Shown here: positions 34,078 to 42,779 of the stretch, piece by piece
Position numbering within the stretch: the first letter of the stretch is position 1
Layout: every line of letters begins with the position of its first letter
DNA from: UKL13-2 sp044229235
Lineage (GTDB): Bacteria > Pseudomonadota > Gammaproteobacteria > Burkholderiales > Usitatibacteraceae
Assembly: GCA_044229235.1 (NCBI GenBank)
Contig: JBGATH010000012.1
Span: 1 to 64,000 of the forward strand
Reading direction: 5' to 3'
DNA length: 64,000 bases
The notes under the pieces: generated by a model
Seen by the model: the letters and a program-made list of their open reading frames with translations, nothing else
What the model was told of the DNA's origin: nothing
The model's database searches: none
Made by a program: the position numbers and the translations under genes

Positions 34078-34857
34078 ATGAAGAAAACTGCTTGTTGCAT
34101 GGTCTGCATTGCAGCTGTCGGCAGCTTGCCGGCCCCGGGGCGGGCGGCGCTCAGCGACGAGATCCAGGTCTACGCGGACGACATCAACGCGCCGCGCGAA
34201 TTCGGCCTGGAATTGCACGCCAATTTCACGCCGAATGGCCGCAAGGTCGCCGAATACGCGGGCGAAGTAGTACCGCATCGCGGGCTGCGCCTGACGCCGG
34301 AATTTTCTTACGGCCTGAGCGAAACGCTCGAGGCCGGACTGTATGTCCCCGCCAGCCGTGATCGCTCGGGCAGCACCGCGATCGCCGGCTGGAAAGCGCG
34401 GCTCAAATGGCTGCCGATTCGCGGGTCGGAGGCAGACGGCGGGTGGTTCCTGGGCGCCAATGGCGAGCTGTCGCGCCTTGCCGAGCGATTTTCCGCATCG
34501 CGGGACGGATTCGAACTGCGCCTGATGAGCGGGTATCGGGCGCCGGCATGGCTGGTGGCGGTCAATCCGGTCTTCAGCTGGGACCTGTCGCCGGGCTTTC
34601 GCCAGAAGACACCGGATTTCGGTATGTCGATGAAGGTGGCGCGTCGTGTGGCCGAGGGCCTGTCGGTCGGCGCCGAATACTATTCCGGCTTGGGGAAACT
34701 GAACCGGTTCTTGCCCCGGGCTGAACAGGACAATTCGCTCTACGCGGCGATCGATTTTGAGGCGAAGGGCTGGAGCCTGAACCTCGGCGCGGGACGCGGC
34801 CTGACCGACGGCGCCGACAAGACGACCGTCAAGGCCATCGTCGGGCTTGAGTTCTGA
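34078..34857 (+). CDS. Putative outer membrane protein with signal peptide
   Basis: Exported protein of 259 aa with a signal peptide (MKKTACCMVCIAAVGSLPAPGRAA). The mature part shows alternating polar/aromatic strands (EFGLELHANFTPN, LTPEFSYGLSETLEAGLYVP, KARLKWLPI, WFLGANGELSRL, SVGAEYYSGLG, YAAIDFEAKGWSLNLGAGRGL) and ends with F, as outer membrane beta barrels do. I recognise no named family. It stands alone, with the start codon at 34078 placed by the signal peptide. Confidence 0.8.
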   Translation: MKKTACCMVCIAAVGSLPAPGRAALSDEIQVYADDINAPREFGLELHANFTPNGRKVAEYAGEVVPHRGLRLTPEFSYGLSETLEAGLYVPASRDRSGSTAIAGWKARLKWLPIRGSEADGGWFLGANGELSRLAERFSASRDGFELRLMSGYRAPAWLVAVNPVFSWDLSPGFRQKTPDFGMSMKVARRVAEGLSVGAEYYSGLGKLNRFLPRAEQDNSLYAAIDFEAKGWSLNLGAGRGLTDGADKTTVKAIVGLEF

Positions 34858-34872
34858 TCACTCTAAAAACGT

Positions 34873-35799
34873 TCAGGCCAGCAGCGTGTTCATGTGCCGC
34901 AAACGCGCCGCCACCGCGCGCAGCAGCACCACGCCGAATCCCGGCTGCTGCTTGATCACGGTGAGCAACGCCGTGCGGTTGATCGACAGCAACTCGCTGT
35001 CGATGGATGCACCGGCCGATGCGGTGCGTGGCGACTGGTCGACCAGCGCCATTTCGCCAAACGTGCCACCCGGCCCGATCATCTCCACAATCTTGTCGCG
35101 TATGGCGATGGCCACGCGGCCCGTCAGTACCACGTACATGCATACGCCGGCCTCACCCTCGCGCATGATCACCCGGCCCGCTTCGTAGCGCACCTTGGTG
35201 GTGTGCTGGAGGGCGTTTTCGAGTTGCTGCAACAGCTCCGGGGGGAACACCGCCGCTTCGCGCGCGGTGGCCGTGCCGGGGGCAATCTTGCGCGCCGCGA
35301 GACGCGCCGCCACCAGCCGGAGGCGATCAAACATCACGCTCATCAGCATCAGCGCGAACTCGGGCATCTCCTGGATGGCCGACTGCAACTGGGCCGCGTC
35401 CAGCGCCAGCGCCGTGCAGTCGCTCCTGGCCGTGGCCGTGGCGCTGCGCGCGCCACCGCTGATGACGGCCATCTCGCCAAATACTTCGCCGCTGCGGATC
35501 GCATCCAGCGGCTTGCCGCCGGCCGACAGGGTGACTTCACCGCTGGTGATGAAAAACATGCGGTTGACCACGGCCTTGGAGAACAGTCCGCCCTTGACCG
35601 CCTTTTCGTTCTCAACGAAAAAATTCCCGCCGGCCGCTACCGTTTCCGGGGTGCCGAAAGCCTCAAACAGGCGTCGGGCGATGGCCGCGTCGTAAAACCG
35701 GCTTTTCGCCGGTGCTGCCGGGGCGGATGGCGCGGCGGCGGTGCCGGCGGCCGCGGGCTTGGCGCCGGCCGGTTTGGTGAAATCGAAGTCGTCATCCAT
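34873..35799 (-). CDS. Double cyclic nucleotide-binding domain protein (copy 1)
   Basis: Soluble protein of 308 aa. After an Ala/Pro-rich N-terminus there are two cNMP-binding domains. Both have the phosphate-binding cassette: FGEMAVISGGARSA in the first (about residues 105-120) and FGEMALVDQSPRTA in the second (about 235-250), each with the conserved Arg. No helix-turn-helix, kinase or channel domain is present. From the ATG at 35799 it has the same length as its paralogue at 41483-42409, with which it shares the C-terminal LLRAVAARLRHMNTLLA pattern. The partner protein is unknown. Confidence 0.87.
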   Translation of the reverse strand: MDDDFDFTKPAGAKPAAAGTAAAPSAPAAPAKSRFYDAAIARRLFEAFGTPETVAAGGNFFVENEKAVKGGLFSKAVVNRMFFITSGEVTLSAGGKPLDAIRSGEVFGEMAVISGGARSATATARSDCTALALDAAQLQSAIQEMPEFALMLMSVMFDRLRLVAARLAARKIAPGTATAREAAVFPPELLQQLENALQHTTKVRYEAGRVIMREGEAGVCMYVVLTGRVAIAIRDKIVEMIGPGGTFGEMALVDQSPRTASAGASIDSELLSINRTALLTVIKQQPGFGVVLLRAVAARLRHMNTLLA

Positions 35800-36154
35800 T
35801 GCAGGGGTCGGGTCAGTTGCAATCAACGGGAATCACGGGAAAGGCGCGCCTGGGCGGATTCCGCCACAGCGCAAATGACATTATGGCAAATGATCCGCGG
35901 CATTCGCGTGGCGATGCCTCAACCCGCCCGACTCGCGCCGCCCGGCGTTCAAGCCCGGTCGCGATTGAACTCAGCGGCAGCAGGGCGGTCAAGCATGGTT
36001 GGGTCTGTGCGCCTGAGACAGATCATCGCGCAATCACGGCAGTTTGGGCACACTGCATGAAATAGAATAATCGGTTCGGTCGTCAGCCTGGGGCCGAAAC
36101 CTTTGTGGTGCCCCCTTTTTCTCGTTTTTCCCCCGTTCTTTACCGGAATCCGCC
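35800..36154. other. Intergenic region upstream of the RND operon
   Basis: These 355 bp separate the divergent starts of the cNMP-binding gene and the RND adaptor gene. There is an AT-rich stretch around 36058-36075 that could hold the efflux operon promoter, but I do not see a convincing -35/-10 pair. No operator palindrome or small gene is evident. Confidence 0.5.
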
Positions 36155-37423
36155 ATGCCCCAAGGTACTTCTTCCCGCCGCTGGCCAATTGTCGCGGTTA
36201 TCGTTGCTGTCGCGGCTGGTGGCCTCGCCTGGTGGTTGAGTGGCAGCAAGCCGGATGCCGCCCCTGCAGCCGCGCGCGGCGGTGGCCTGCCGGTGGCCGT
36301 GACCACGGCGGTCGTCCGGCAGCTTGATCTGCCGGTTCTGGCCATTGCCAATGGCAGCGTGGTCGCGTTGCAGGCGGTGGACCTGCGTCCGCAGATTTCC
36401 AGTACCGTGCAACAGATTCATTTTGTCGAGGGACAGAATGTCAGGCAGGGCGACCTGCTGTTCACGCTCGATGCGCGCACCGAAGAGGCCAACCTGCGCC
36501 GCGCCGAAGCACAGGTGGTGAAGTCGCGCAGCGATCTTGCCAATGCCGAACGCAACCTGAAGCGGCAACGCGACCTGTTCCAGCAGAAGTTCATCTCCCA
36601 GTCGGCGCTGGATACCGCCATCAATCAATACGATGTTCTCAAGGGCCAGCTGTCGGTGGACGAAGCGGCCGCCGAGGCCAGCCGCGTGGCTCGCACTTTC
36701 ACCGAGATTCGCGCGCCGTTCAATGGCCGCACCGGCGCCATCAACGTTCGCGTCGGGTCGCTGGTCCAGCCGCAAGGCGCCGTGCTGGTCACCGTCAGCC
36801 AGATCGATCCGATCGCGGTGTCCTTCGCGCTGCCCGAGCGCGAGCTGGCCCATGTGCAGCGTGCGCTGGCCAAGGGCGATGTCCCGGTCAATATCGAACT
36901 GCAGGGACCGCAGAAGCAGACCCTGGCCGGCAAGCTGGTGTTTATCGAGAGCACCGTCGACAGCGCCAGCGGCACCATTGCCATGAAGGCGGCTTTTGCC
37001 AACCCTGCCCGCACGCTTTGGCCGGGCATGTTTGTAAACGTGTCGCTCCCCAGCCGCATCCTGCCCGGCGCGCTGGTGGTACCGGTGCAGGCCGTGCAGA
37101 ACGGGCCCGAGCGCAAATTTGTCTACACCGTGGGCGAAGGCAACAAGGCCGCCATGGTGCCGGTTGAGGTCGAGGTGATCCAGTCCGGGCTGGCTGCCAT
37201 CAAGGGTGTGCCGCCCGGCACCAAGGTGGTGGTCGAGGGTGCGCAGAATGTGCGCAAGGACAGCGTGGTCACCGAGGGTGGGCCGGGCAAGGGTGCCGGC
37301 AAGGGTGGCACCGGCAAAGGTGCTGACGGTGCTGCCGGCAAGGACGGCAAACCGGACGCCGTCGGCGCAGCGCCCGCGGGCAAACCCGCCGCGGAGCCGG
37401 CCGCGGCAGCGGCAAAACCGTAG
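36155..37423 (+). CDS. RND efflux periplasmic adaptor subunit (membrane fusion protein)
   Basis: Adaptor of 422 aa of the AcrA/MdtA type. An N-terminal membrane helix (about residues 8-27) is followed by the lipoyl-like domain (VDLRPQISSTVQQIHFVEGQNVRQGDLLFTLD), an alpha-helical hairpin (LRRAEAQVVKSRSDLANAERNLKRQRDLF) and beta-barrel domains (IRAPFNGRTGAINVRVGSLV). The last 60 residues are an unusual Gly/Lys/Ala-rich low-complexity tail (GKGAGKGGTGKGADGAAGKD). It is 9 bp upstream of the RND permease gene. An outer membrane TolC-like gene is not adjacent. The substrate is unknown. Confidence 0.94.
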   Translation: MPQGTSSRRWPIVAVIVAVAAGGLAWWLSGSKPDAAPAAARGGGLPVAVTTAVVRQLDLPVLAIANGSVVALQAVDLRPQISSTVQQIHFVEGQNVRQGDLLFTLDARTEEANLRRAEAQVVKSRSDLANAERNLKRQRDLFQQKFISQSALDTAINQYDVLKGQLSVDEAAAEASRVARTFTEIRAPFNGRTGAINVRVGSLVQPQGAVLVTVSQIDPIAVSFALPERELAHVQRALAKGDVPVNIELQGPQKQTLAGKLVFIESTVDSASGTIAMKAAFANPARTLWPGMFVNVSLPSRILPGALVVPVQAVQNGPERKFVYTVGEGNKAAMVPVEVEVIQSGLAAIKGVPPGTKVVVEGAQNVRKDSVVTEGGPGKGAGKGGTGKGADGAAGKDGKPDAVGAAPAGKPAAEPAAAAAKP

Positions 37424-37432
37424 GAGCGAGCC

Positions 37433-40400
37433 ATGAACATTTCCGAACTGTGCATACGCCGGCCGGTCATGACCGTGCTGCTCAACGCGGCCGTGGTGGT
37501 CGGTGGCATCCTCGCCTACTCGAAATTTCCCATCGCGGCGCTGCCGCGTTACGACACGCCCACTATCCAGGTCAGCGCCAACCTGCCGGGTGCCAGCCCG
37601 GAGACCATGTCCTCGTCGGTGGCAACGCCGCTGGAGCGGCAGTTCTCGACCATCGCCGGCGTCGCCACGATGAGCTCAACCAGCAGCCTCGGCGTGACCT
37701 CGATCACCCTCGAATTCGACCAGGATCGCAACATCGATGCAGCCTCGGTGGACGTACAGGCCGCGCTGCTGCGCGCGCAGCGCGCGCTGCCCATCGAAAT
37801 GACCTCGCTGCCGTCGTATCGCAAGGTGAATCCGGCCGATTCGCCGATCATCTTCATGACGCTGCTGTCCAATTCGATGCCGTTGTCGCAGCTCAACAGC
37901 TATGCCGAGAACCTGATAGTGCCGACGCTGTCCACGCTGCCCGGTGTGGCGCAGGTGAGCATCAACGGCCAGAAAAAATTTGCGGTGCGCGTCCGCGTCG
38001 ACCCGGAAGCCGCCGCCGCCCGCGGCATGACGCTGGATGAAGTGGCTGCAGCCATCCGCACCGCCAACGCCAATTCGCCGGTGGGCACGCTCGAAGGCCC
38101 GCGCCAGACGCTGGTCATCACCGCCAACCGCCAGCTGACCCGTGCCGACGAATTCGCCAAGCTCATCATCGGCACCTCGGCATCCGGTCCGGTGCGCTTG
38201 TCCGACATCGCGCAGGTCGAGGACAGCGTCGAGTCGATCAAGACCGCCAGCTGGGCCAACGGTGAGCGCGCCATCACCTTGTCGGTGCAGCGCCAGCCTG
38301 ATGCCAATACCGTGGCCACCGTGGACGCCATCAAGTCGGCCATGCCGGCCCTGCGAGCACAGTTGCCGTCGTCGGTGGAAGTTAGGCTGCGCAACGATCG
38401 ATCCGTTTCCATTCGCGACGCCATCCACGACGTACAGATCACGCTGGGGATCACCATCAGCCTGGTAGTGCTGGTGATTTTCCTGTTCCTGCGCCACGCG
38501 ATGGCCACGTTCATACCCGCCACGTCGCTGCCGATCTCACTGCTCGGTACTCTGGCCATCGTTTACTGGCTGGGCTACAGCCTCGACAACATCTCGCTGC
38601 TGGCCATCACCCTGGCGGTGGGCCTGGTGGTGGACGATGCCATCGTCGTGCTGGAAAACATCGTACGGCACATGGAAGAGGGCATGGAGCCGATGCAGGC
38701 GGCGCTGGTCGGCTCGCGGGAAATGGGCTTCACCATCGTCTCGATTTCCGTTTCGCTGGTGGCGGTGTTCATCCCGATCTTTTTCATGCCCGGCGTGATC
38801 GGCCTGCTGTTCCATGAGTTTGCCGTGGTGGTGGCCGTATCGGTGCTGGTATCGGCCATGGTGTCGCTGACCTTGATCCCGATGCTGGCCAGCCGCTTCC
38901 TGGTGCCGCATGAAAAGGGTGGCCATGCGGAACGCTACACCGCGTGGTTCGACCGCGGTTTCCGCTTCGTCCACGCGCGCTATGAAAAATCCCTGGACTG
39001 GTGCCTGCGCCGCAGGCCGGTGATGCTCGGCGTGGCGCTGGCCACCTTTGTGGCGACCGGGTTGCTGTTCACCTACCTGCCGAAAGGTTTCTTCCCCGAC
39101 GAGGATCTCGGCCTGATGCTCATCACCGCGGAGGCGGTCGAGGATGTTTCCTATCCCACCGTGGCCGCGCTGCTGCAGCGCACCGGCGAAGTCATCCGCG
39201 CCAATCCGGCGGTCGATACGGCGATCGTCAATGCCTTCGACAGCAATTCCGGACGCATCTTTGTAAACCTCAAGCCGCGCGGCCAGCGTCCACCGATGGC
39301 CAAGGTGGTCGAGCAGCTGCGGCGCGAGACGCGCGCGATTCCCGGCGTGAATACGTTTTTCAATCCGATCCAGAACCTGCGGCTTGGCGGCCGGCCCAGC
39401 AAGAGCCGCTACCAGTACACCCTGAAGAGCGTGGATGCCGAAGCCCTGCGGGCCTCCACCGAGGGGATGCTGGCGCTGATCCGCAACGACCCGCTGTTTC
39501 GCGATGCCACCAGCGATGCCCAGCTGAAGGGCCTGCAGGCGCGCCTCGACATCGATCGCGACCGCGCCAACTCGCTGGGCGTGAACGTGCAGGACATTCG
39601 AAGCGCGCTGTACTCGGCCTTCGGCGACCGCCAGATCGCCACCATCTTCACTTCGGTCGACAGCTACCAGGTCATCATGCAGGTCGCCAGCGAGGATCGC
39701 GCCGATGAAAGCGCCTTCAGCAAGATTTTCGTGCGCGCCAAGGGCGGCAGGCTGGTGCCGCTGTCGGCCATCGGTACCGTCAAGCGCGAGATCGGCGCGA
39801 CCGCCATCAATCACGCCGGCCAACTCGAGGCGCTGACCATTTCCTTCAACCTCGCCCCCGGCGTGCCGCTGGGCGATGCATCGAAGAAGATCGAGCAATA
39901 CCGCAACGAATTGAAGATGCCCGCCAGCATCCTCACCGCGTGGGGCGGTGATGCGGCCGCGTTTCAGTCCTCGCAGGGCAGCCAGGCCATCCTCATCATC
40001 TCCGCACTGCTGGTCATTTACGTGCTGTTGGGTGTGCTCTATGAGAGCTACATCCACCCGCTGACGATTCTCTCCGGGCTGCCTTCGGCGGCGGTGGGCG
40101 CGCTGGCCACGCTGTGGATTTTCGGCATGGACCTGTCGATCATCGCCACCATCGGCATCGTCATGCTCATCGGCATCGTCAAGAAGAACGCCATCATGAT
40201 GATCGACTTCGCGCTTGACGCGCAGCGCACCAAGGGCATGGCGCCCGAACTGGCGATACGCACCGCCTGCCTGTTGCGCTTTCGGCCCATCATGATGACC
40301 ACCATCGCCGCGCTGATGGGCGCGCTGCCGATTGCCTTCGGCCTCGGCGCCGGCGCGGAACTGCGCCAGCCGCTGGGCCTGGCCGTGGTCGGCGGCCTGG

Positions 40401-40549
40401 TGTTCTCGCAAGTGATCACGCTCTACCTGACACCGGTCGTGTACCTGTACCTGGATCGCTGGTCCGGCACCGGGCCGATGGTGCTGGAAGGCGAAAAATC
40501 GGTTGCCGGATCCGCGCCATCAGTCACGCATCCGGCCATGGCCGACTAG
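37433..40549 (+). CDS. RND efflux transporter permease (MdtB/AcrB type)
   Basis: Inner membrane proton/drug antiporter of 1038 aa. It starts MNISELCIRRPVMTVLLNAA, has the porter-domain block GVAQVSINGQKKFAVRVRVDP, and carries the proton-relay aspartates in GLVVDDAIVVLENI (TM4). The second half repeats the fold, with GIVKKNAIMMIDFAL and FRPIMMTTIAALMGALPIAFG. It works with the adaptor upstream to export substrates from the periplasm. Closest in pattern to the MdtB/MdtC and hydrophobe/amphiphile group rather than heavy-metal CzcA. A REP-like element starts 3 bp after the stop. Confidence 0.96.
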   Translation: MNISELCIRRPVMTVLLNAAVVVGGILAYSKFPIAALPRYDTPTIQVSANLPGASPETMSSSVATPLERQFSTIAGVATMSSTSSLGVTSITLEFDQDRNIDAASVDVQAALLRAQRALPIEMTSLPSYRKVNPADSPIIFMTLLSNSMPLSQLNSYAENLIVPTLSTLPGVAQVSINGQKKFAVRVRVDPEAAAARGMTLDEVAAAIRTANANSPVGTLEGPRQTLVITANRQLTRADEFAKLIIGTSASGPVRLSDIAQVEDSVESIKTASWANGERAITLSVQRQPDANTVATVDAIKSAMPALRAQLPSSVEVRLRNDRSVSIRDAIHDVQITLGITISLVVLVIFLFLRHAMATFIPATSLPISLLGTLAIVYWLGYSLDNISLLAITLAVGLVVDDAIVVLENIVRHMEEGMEPMQAALVGSREMGFTIVSISVSLVAVFIPIFFMPGVIGLLFHEFAVVVAVSVLVSAMVSLTLIPMLASRFLVPHEKGGHAERYTAWFDRGFRFVHARYEKSLDWCLRRRPVMLGVALATFVATGLLFTYLPKGFFPDEDLGLMLITAEAVEDVSYPTVAALLQRTGEVIRANPAVDTAIVNAFDSNSGRIFVNLKPRGQRPPMAKVVEQLRRETRAIPGVNTFFNPIQNLRLGGRPSKSRYQYTLKSVDAEALRASTEGMLALIRNDPLFRDATSDAQLKGLQARLDIDRDRANSLGVNVQDIRSALYSAFGDRQIATIFTSVDSYQVIMQVASEDRADESAFSKIFVRAKGGRLVPLSAIGTVKREIGATAINHAGQLEALTISFNLAPGVPLGDASKKIEQYRNELKMPASILTAWGGDAAAFQSSQGSQAILIISALLVIYVLLGVLYESYIHPLTILSGLPSAAVGALATLWIFGMDLSIIATIGIVMLIGIVKKNAIMMIDFALDAQRTKGMAPELAIRTACLLRFRPIMMTTIAALMGALPIAFGLGAGAELRQPLGLAVVGGLVFSQVITLYLTPVVYLYLDRWSGTGPMVLEGEKSVAGSAPSVTHPAMAD

Positions 40550-40551
40550 AC

Positions 40552-40617
40552 GAACTCCAGCACTGGCGCGGCTCGCGGAAGGTTTTTGCCCGGAGAGGTC
40601 CGCCAATGCTGGAGATT
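40552..40617 (+). repeat. REP-like palindromic element, copy 3
   Basis: The left arm GAACTCCAGCACTGGCGCGG and the right arm CCGCCAATGCTGGAGATT are complementary with mismatches, and the centre AAGGTTTTTGCCCGGAGAGG diverges most from the other copies. It begins 3 bp after the RND permease stop. Confidence 0.78.
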
Positions 40618-40761
40618 GCCGGCTTTCCCGAAGCGCACGTGCCGGCTATTTCGATGCCGGACCGACCGTGAACGAGACCGAATCGCAGGTTACTGCTGCC
40701 TGAGTTGTCGAAGTCGCCCGACCCGCTTCGTAGATGGTTCAGGGGGCGGCAGGTAGTGCGA

Positions 40762-40775
40762 TTGACGCAGGTCAA
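40762..40775. promoter_or_regulatory. Possible FNR/DNR-type operator
   Basis: The palindrome TTGACGCAGGTCAA has perfect TTGAC/GTCAA half-sites with a 4-bp spacer, which is the layout of Crp/FNR-family sites (TTGAT-N4-ATCAA) and identical to sites of oxygen- or nitric-oxide-responsive regulators in related bacteria. It lies about 118 bp before the start of the hypothetical gene at 40893. A single 14-bp match can arise by chance. Confidence 0.45.
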
Positions 40776-40892
40776 CCGCATTGGCGGGGACATGACGCGA
40801 TTGCGGGACGCCGGTGCAGGCCTTGCCGACAGGTTTTTGACGAAAGCATTACACTGCGCACTTCAATCCCCTCCTCACAAGGGAAGGTGCAG

Positions 40893-41468
40893 ATGATTTC
40901 CATCGAAATCAACCCGCAGGTGCAGCGTGTGATCCGCGCGGGCTACCTGCTGACAATCGTGGCTCTGAGCGTGTACGCCTACATTACCTACCGGCAGCTG
41001 CAGGCGTTGCGCAATGCGCCGGTCGCGTTGCCGAACTACTGGTTCTATGTGGTCGACAATCCGGTCAAAAGCTCGCTGGTGCAGGCCCATGGCTCGTGGG
41101 TGGTCGCGGGCGGCGGGGCGCCGTCGGCCGCCGATGCGGCGACGCTGCAGACCAGTACGATTGAATGCCGCCGTGACCGGCAGCTCTGCAATGAATCCAC
41201 CGCCTCGGTATCGCTCAAGGATGGCGCGTACATGGAAGCGGTACCGACGCTGTACGAAGTCGAGCAGTGGACCGACGATGCGCTGGTGACCAAGCCGGCG
41301 GCGGTGAATTGCGCCGCGCATGTTCTGAAAATCAGTTTCGTCGATCGCAATGCCACCAAGGTGGTGTCGCTGCTGCCGAGCCAGCCCAGCTGCAAGGATT
41401 CACCACGGGTGCTCACACTCGACAGCGGCAGCCGCTCACACCAGGCCCCGCCGGCCGCCGCGAAGTAA
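40893..41468 (+). CDS. Hypothetical membrane-anchored protein
   Basis: Protein of 191 aa with one N-terminal membrane helix (about residues 16-32, GYLLTIVALSVYAYITY) and an exported domain with three cysteines in ECRRDRQLC and NCAAH, then SQPSCKD. The ATG at 40893 has GGGAAGG 5 bp upstream. I recognise no family. It ends 14 bp before the end of the convergent cNMP-binding gene. A possible FNR-type site lies upstream. Confidence 0.75.
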   Translation: MISIEINPQVQRVIRAGYLLTIVALSVYAYITYRQLQALRNAPVALPNYWFYVVDNPVKSSLVQAHGSWVVAGGGAPSAADAATLQTSTIECRRDRQLCNESTASVSLKDGAYMEAVPTLYEVEQWTDDALVTKPAAVNCAAHVLKISFVDRNATKVVSLLPSQPSCKDSPRVLTLDSGSRSHQAPPAAAK

Positions 41469-41482
41469 TTGCGGCGGGTGCG

Positions 41483-42409
41483 TCAGGCGAACAGCGAGTT
41501 CATGTAGCGCAAGCGCTGCGCCACCGCGCGCAGCAGCGTCATGCCGATGGCCGGATCCGAGCGGACCAGCTTGATCAGCGAATCGCGGTTGAAGGCCAGC
41601 AAGGCGCAATCGCTGCGCGCCACGGCCGAAGCCGTGCGCGGCGCCTGGTCGACCAGCGCCATTTCACCGAATACGCCGCCGGGGGAAAGCTTCTCGACAA
41701 TCTTGCGGCCGATGGCCACGGCGACATTGCCCTCCAGCACGATGTACATCGCCGTGCCCGGGCTGCCTTCCTTCATGATCTTCACACCCTCTGGAAAGCG
41801 CACCACCGTCGAGCGCTCGATCTTGTGCTGCAGCATGTCGAGGGTGGCGGCGTCGAACAGCGGCTCGGTCTTGTTGCTGCGGTGGCCGGCGGTATCGGCG
41901 CGCATGGCCAGGCGCGCGGCGAGGAAGCGGATGCGCTCGAACATCACGCTCATGAGCATCAGCGCAAATTCCGGGTTGCGCTCGAGCGCGGCGTGCGCTT
42001 CGGCGCCGTCCATGGAGTAAACCAGGCAAGCGGTGCGGGTGGTGGCCGTCGCGGTGCGCGCCACGCTCACCGCCATGCCCGGCAGTTCGCTGATGACCGC
42101 CATCTCGCCGAAGATGTGTCCCGCGTGCAGCGTGTCGAGCAGCTTGCCGCCGGAGGTCAGGGTCACCTCGCCTTCGGCCAGCAGGTACATGCGATGAATG
42201 TTGGGTTTGCTGAACAGCTCCTGGCCGATGGGCTTTTGGAAAATACTGCGATTTTCCGATTTCTCGTTTTCGCTGAACAAGGTGGTGCCGGCGTGCAGCT
42301 TGTCCTGCTGGCCGATGGCCGCAAAAAACTTGGTGGCCAGTACCGGGTCGTAATAGGAACTCGCGGCGGCGTTGTAATTGCCGGTGGCGGCGAAATCGTT
42401 GGGGGGCAT
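41483..42409 (-). CDS. Double cyclic nucleotide-binding domain protein (copy 2)
   Basis: Paralogue of the protein at 34873-35799, again 308 aa with two cNMP-binding domains and no output domain. Cassettes are FGEMAVISELPGMAVSVAR in the first domain and FGEMALVDQAPRTASAVAR in the second. The first lacks an Arg directly at the usual position, so it may not bind nucleotide, while the second looks intact. The C-terminus RAVAQRLRYMNSLFA matches the other copy. The two genes face the same way and flank the RND operon and the hypothetical gene at 40893. Confidence 0.87.
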   Translation of the reverse strand: MPPNDFAATGNYNAAASSYYDPVLATKFFAAIGQQDKLHAGTTLFSENEKSENRSIFQKPIGQELFSKPNIHRMYLLAEGEVTLTSGGKLLDTLHAGHIFGEMAVISELPGMAVSVARTATATTRTACLVYSMDGAEAHAALERNPEFALMLMSVMFERIRFLAARLAMRADTAGHRSNKTEPLFDAATLDMLQHKIERSTVVRFPEGVKIMKEGSPGTAMYIVLEGNVAVAIGRKIVEKLSPGGVFGEMALVDQAPRTASAVARSDCALLAFNRDSLIKLVRSDPAIGMTLLRAVAQRLRYMNSLFA

Positions 42410-42779
42410 GGGGTGTCCGGCGGGGTGAGGCGGTGAGGGACTATTCTAGGTGATGGTTGTTGGGAAGCCAATCAGGCGCGGGTAGCGAGCAATGACGCCG
42501 CTGCCGGAAAGCCGGTAGGAACCGCAGTTCAGTATCGCTGTTCTCGATTTGAGTACGATGGTCCGCTTTCGACCCAAATCGGGCGTTGATGGCTAGCCCA
42601 GCAACCCTTGCACGTTGATGTTGACGACGCTATCGGCTAAACAGATTGAGTTAGTTTCAATGTTGATTGGCGCATACCGCAAGTTGAACGGCGCGTTCTG
42701 CATATCATTGATTAGGCCTGACTCTTAGACTGCTTCCATGGTCACGGAATTCACCGGGGCACATCTCAAGGAGTCTGTC
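42410..42779. other. Intergenic region entering an AT-richer module
   Basis: These 370 bp lie between the start of the cNMP-binding gene and the divergent SDR gene. From about 42480 on, the composition becomes more AT-rich. A motif TCCGCTTTCGACCCAAATCG occurs at about 42571; a related motif is at about 45296, on the other side of the SDR-AraC-membrane module. No gene is visible. Confidence 0.55.

Noticed and set aside
38537..40411. Open frame of 624 codons on the minus strand inside the RND permease
   Set aside because: It is antisense to a complete, well-conserved RND permease and reads as a His/Gln/Gly/Arg-rich shadow typical of GC-rich DNA.
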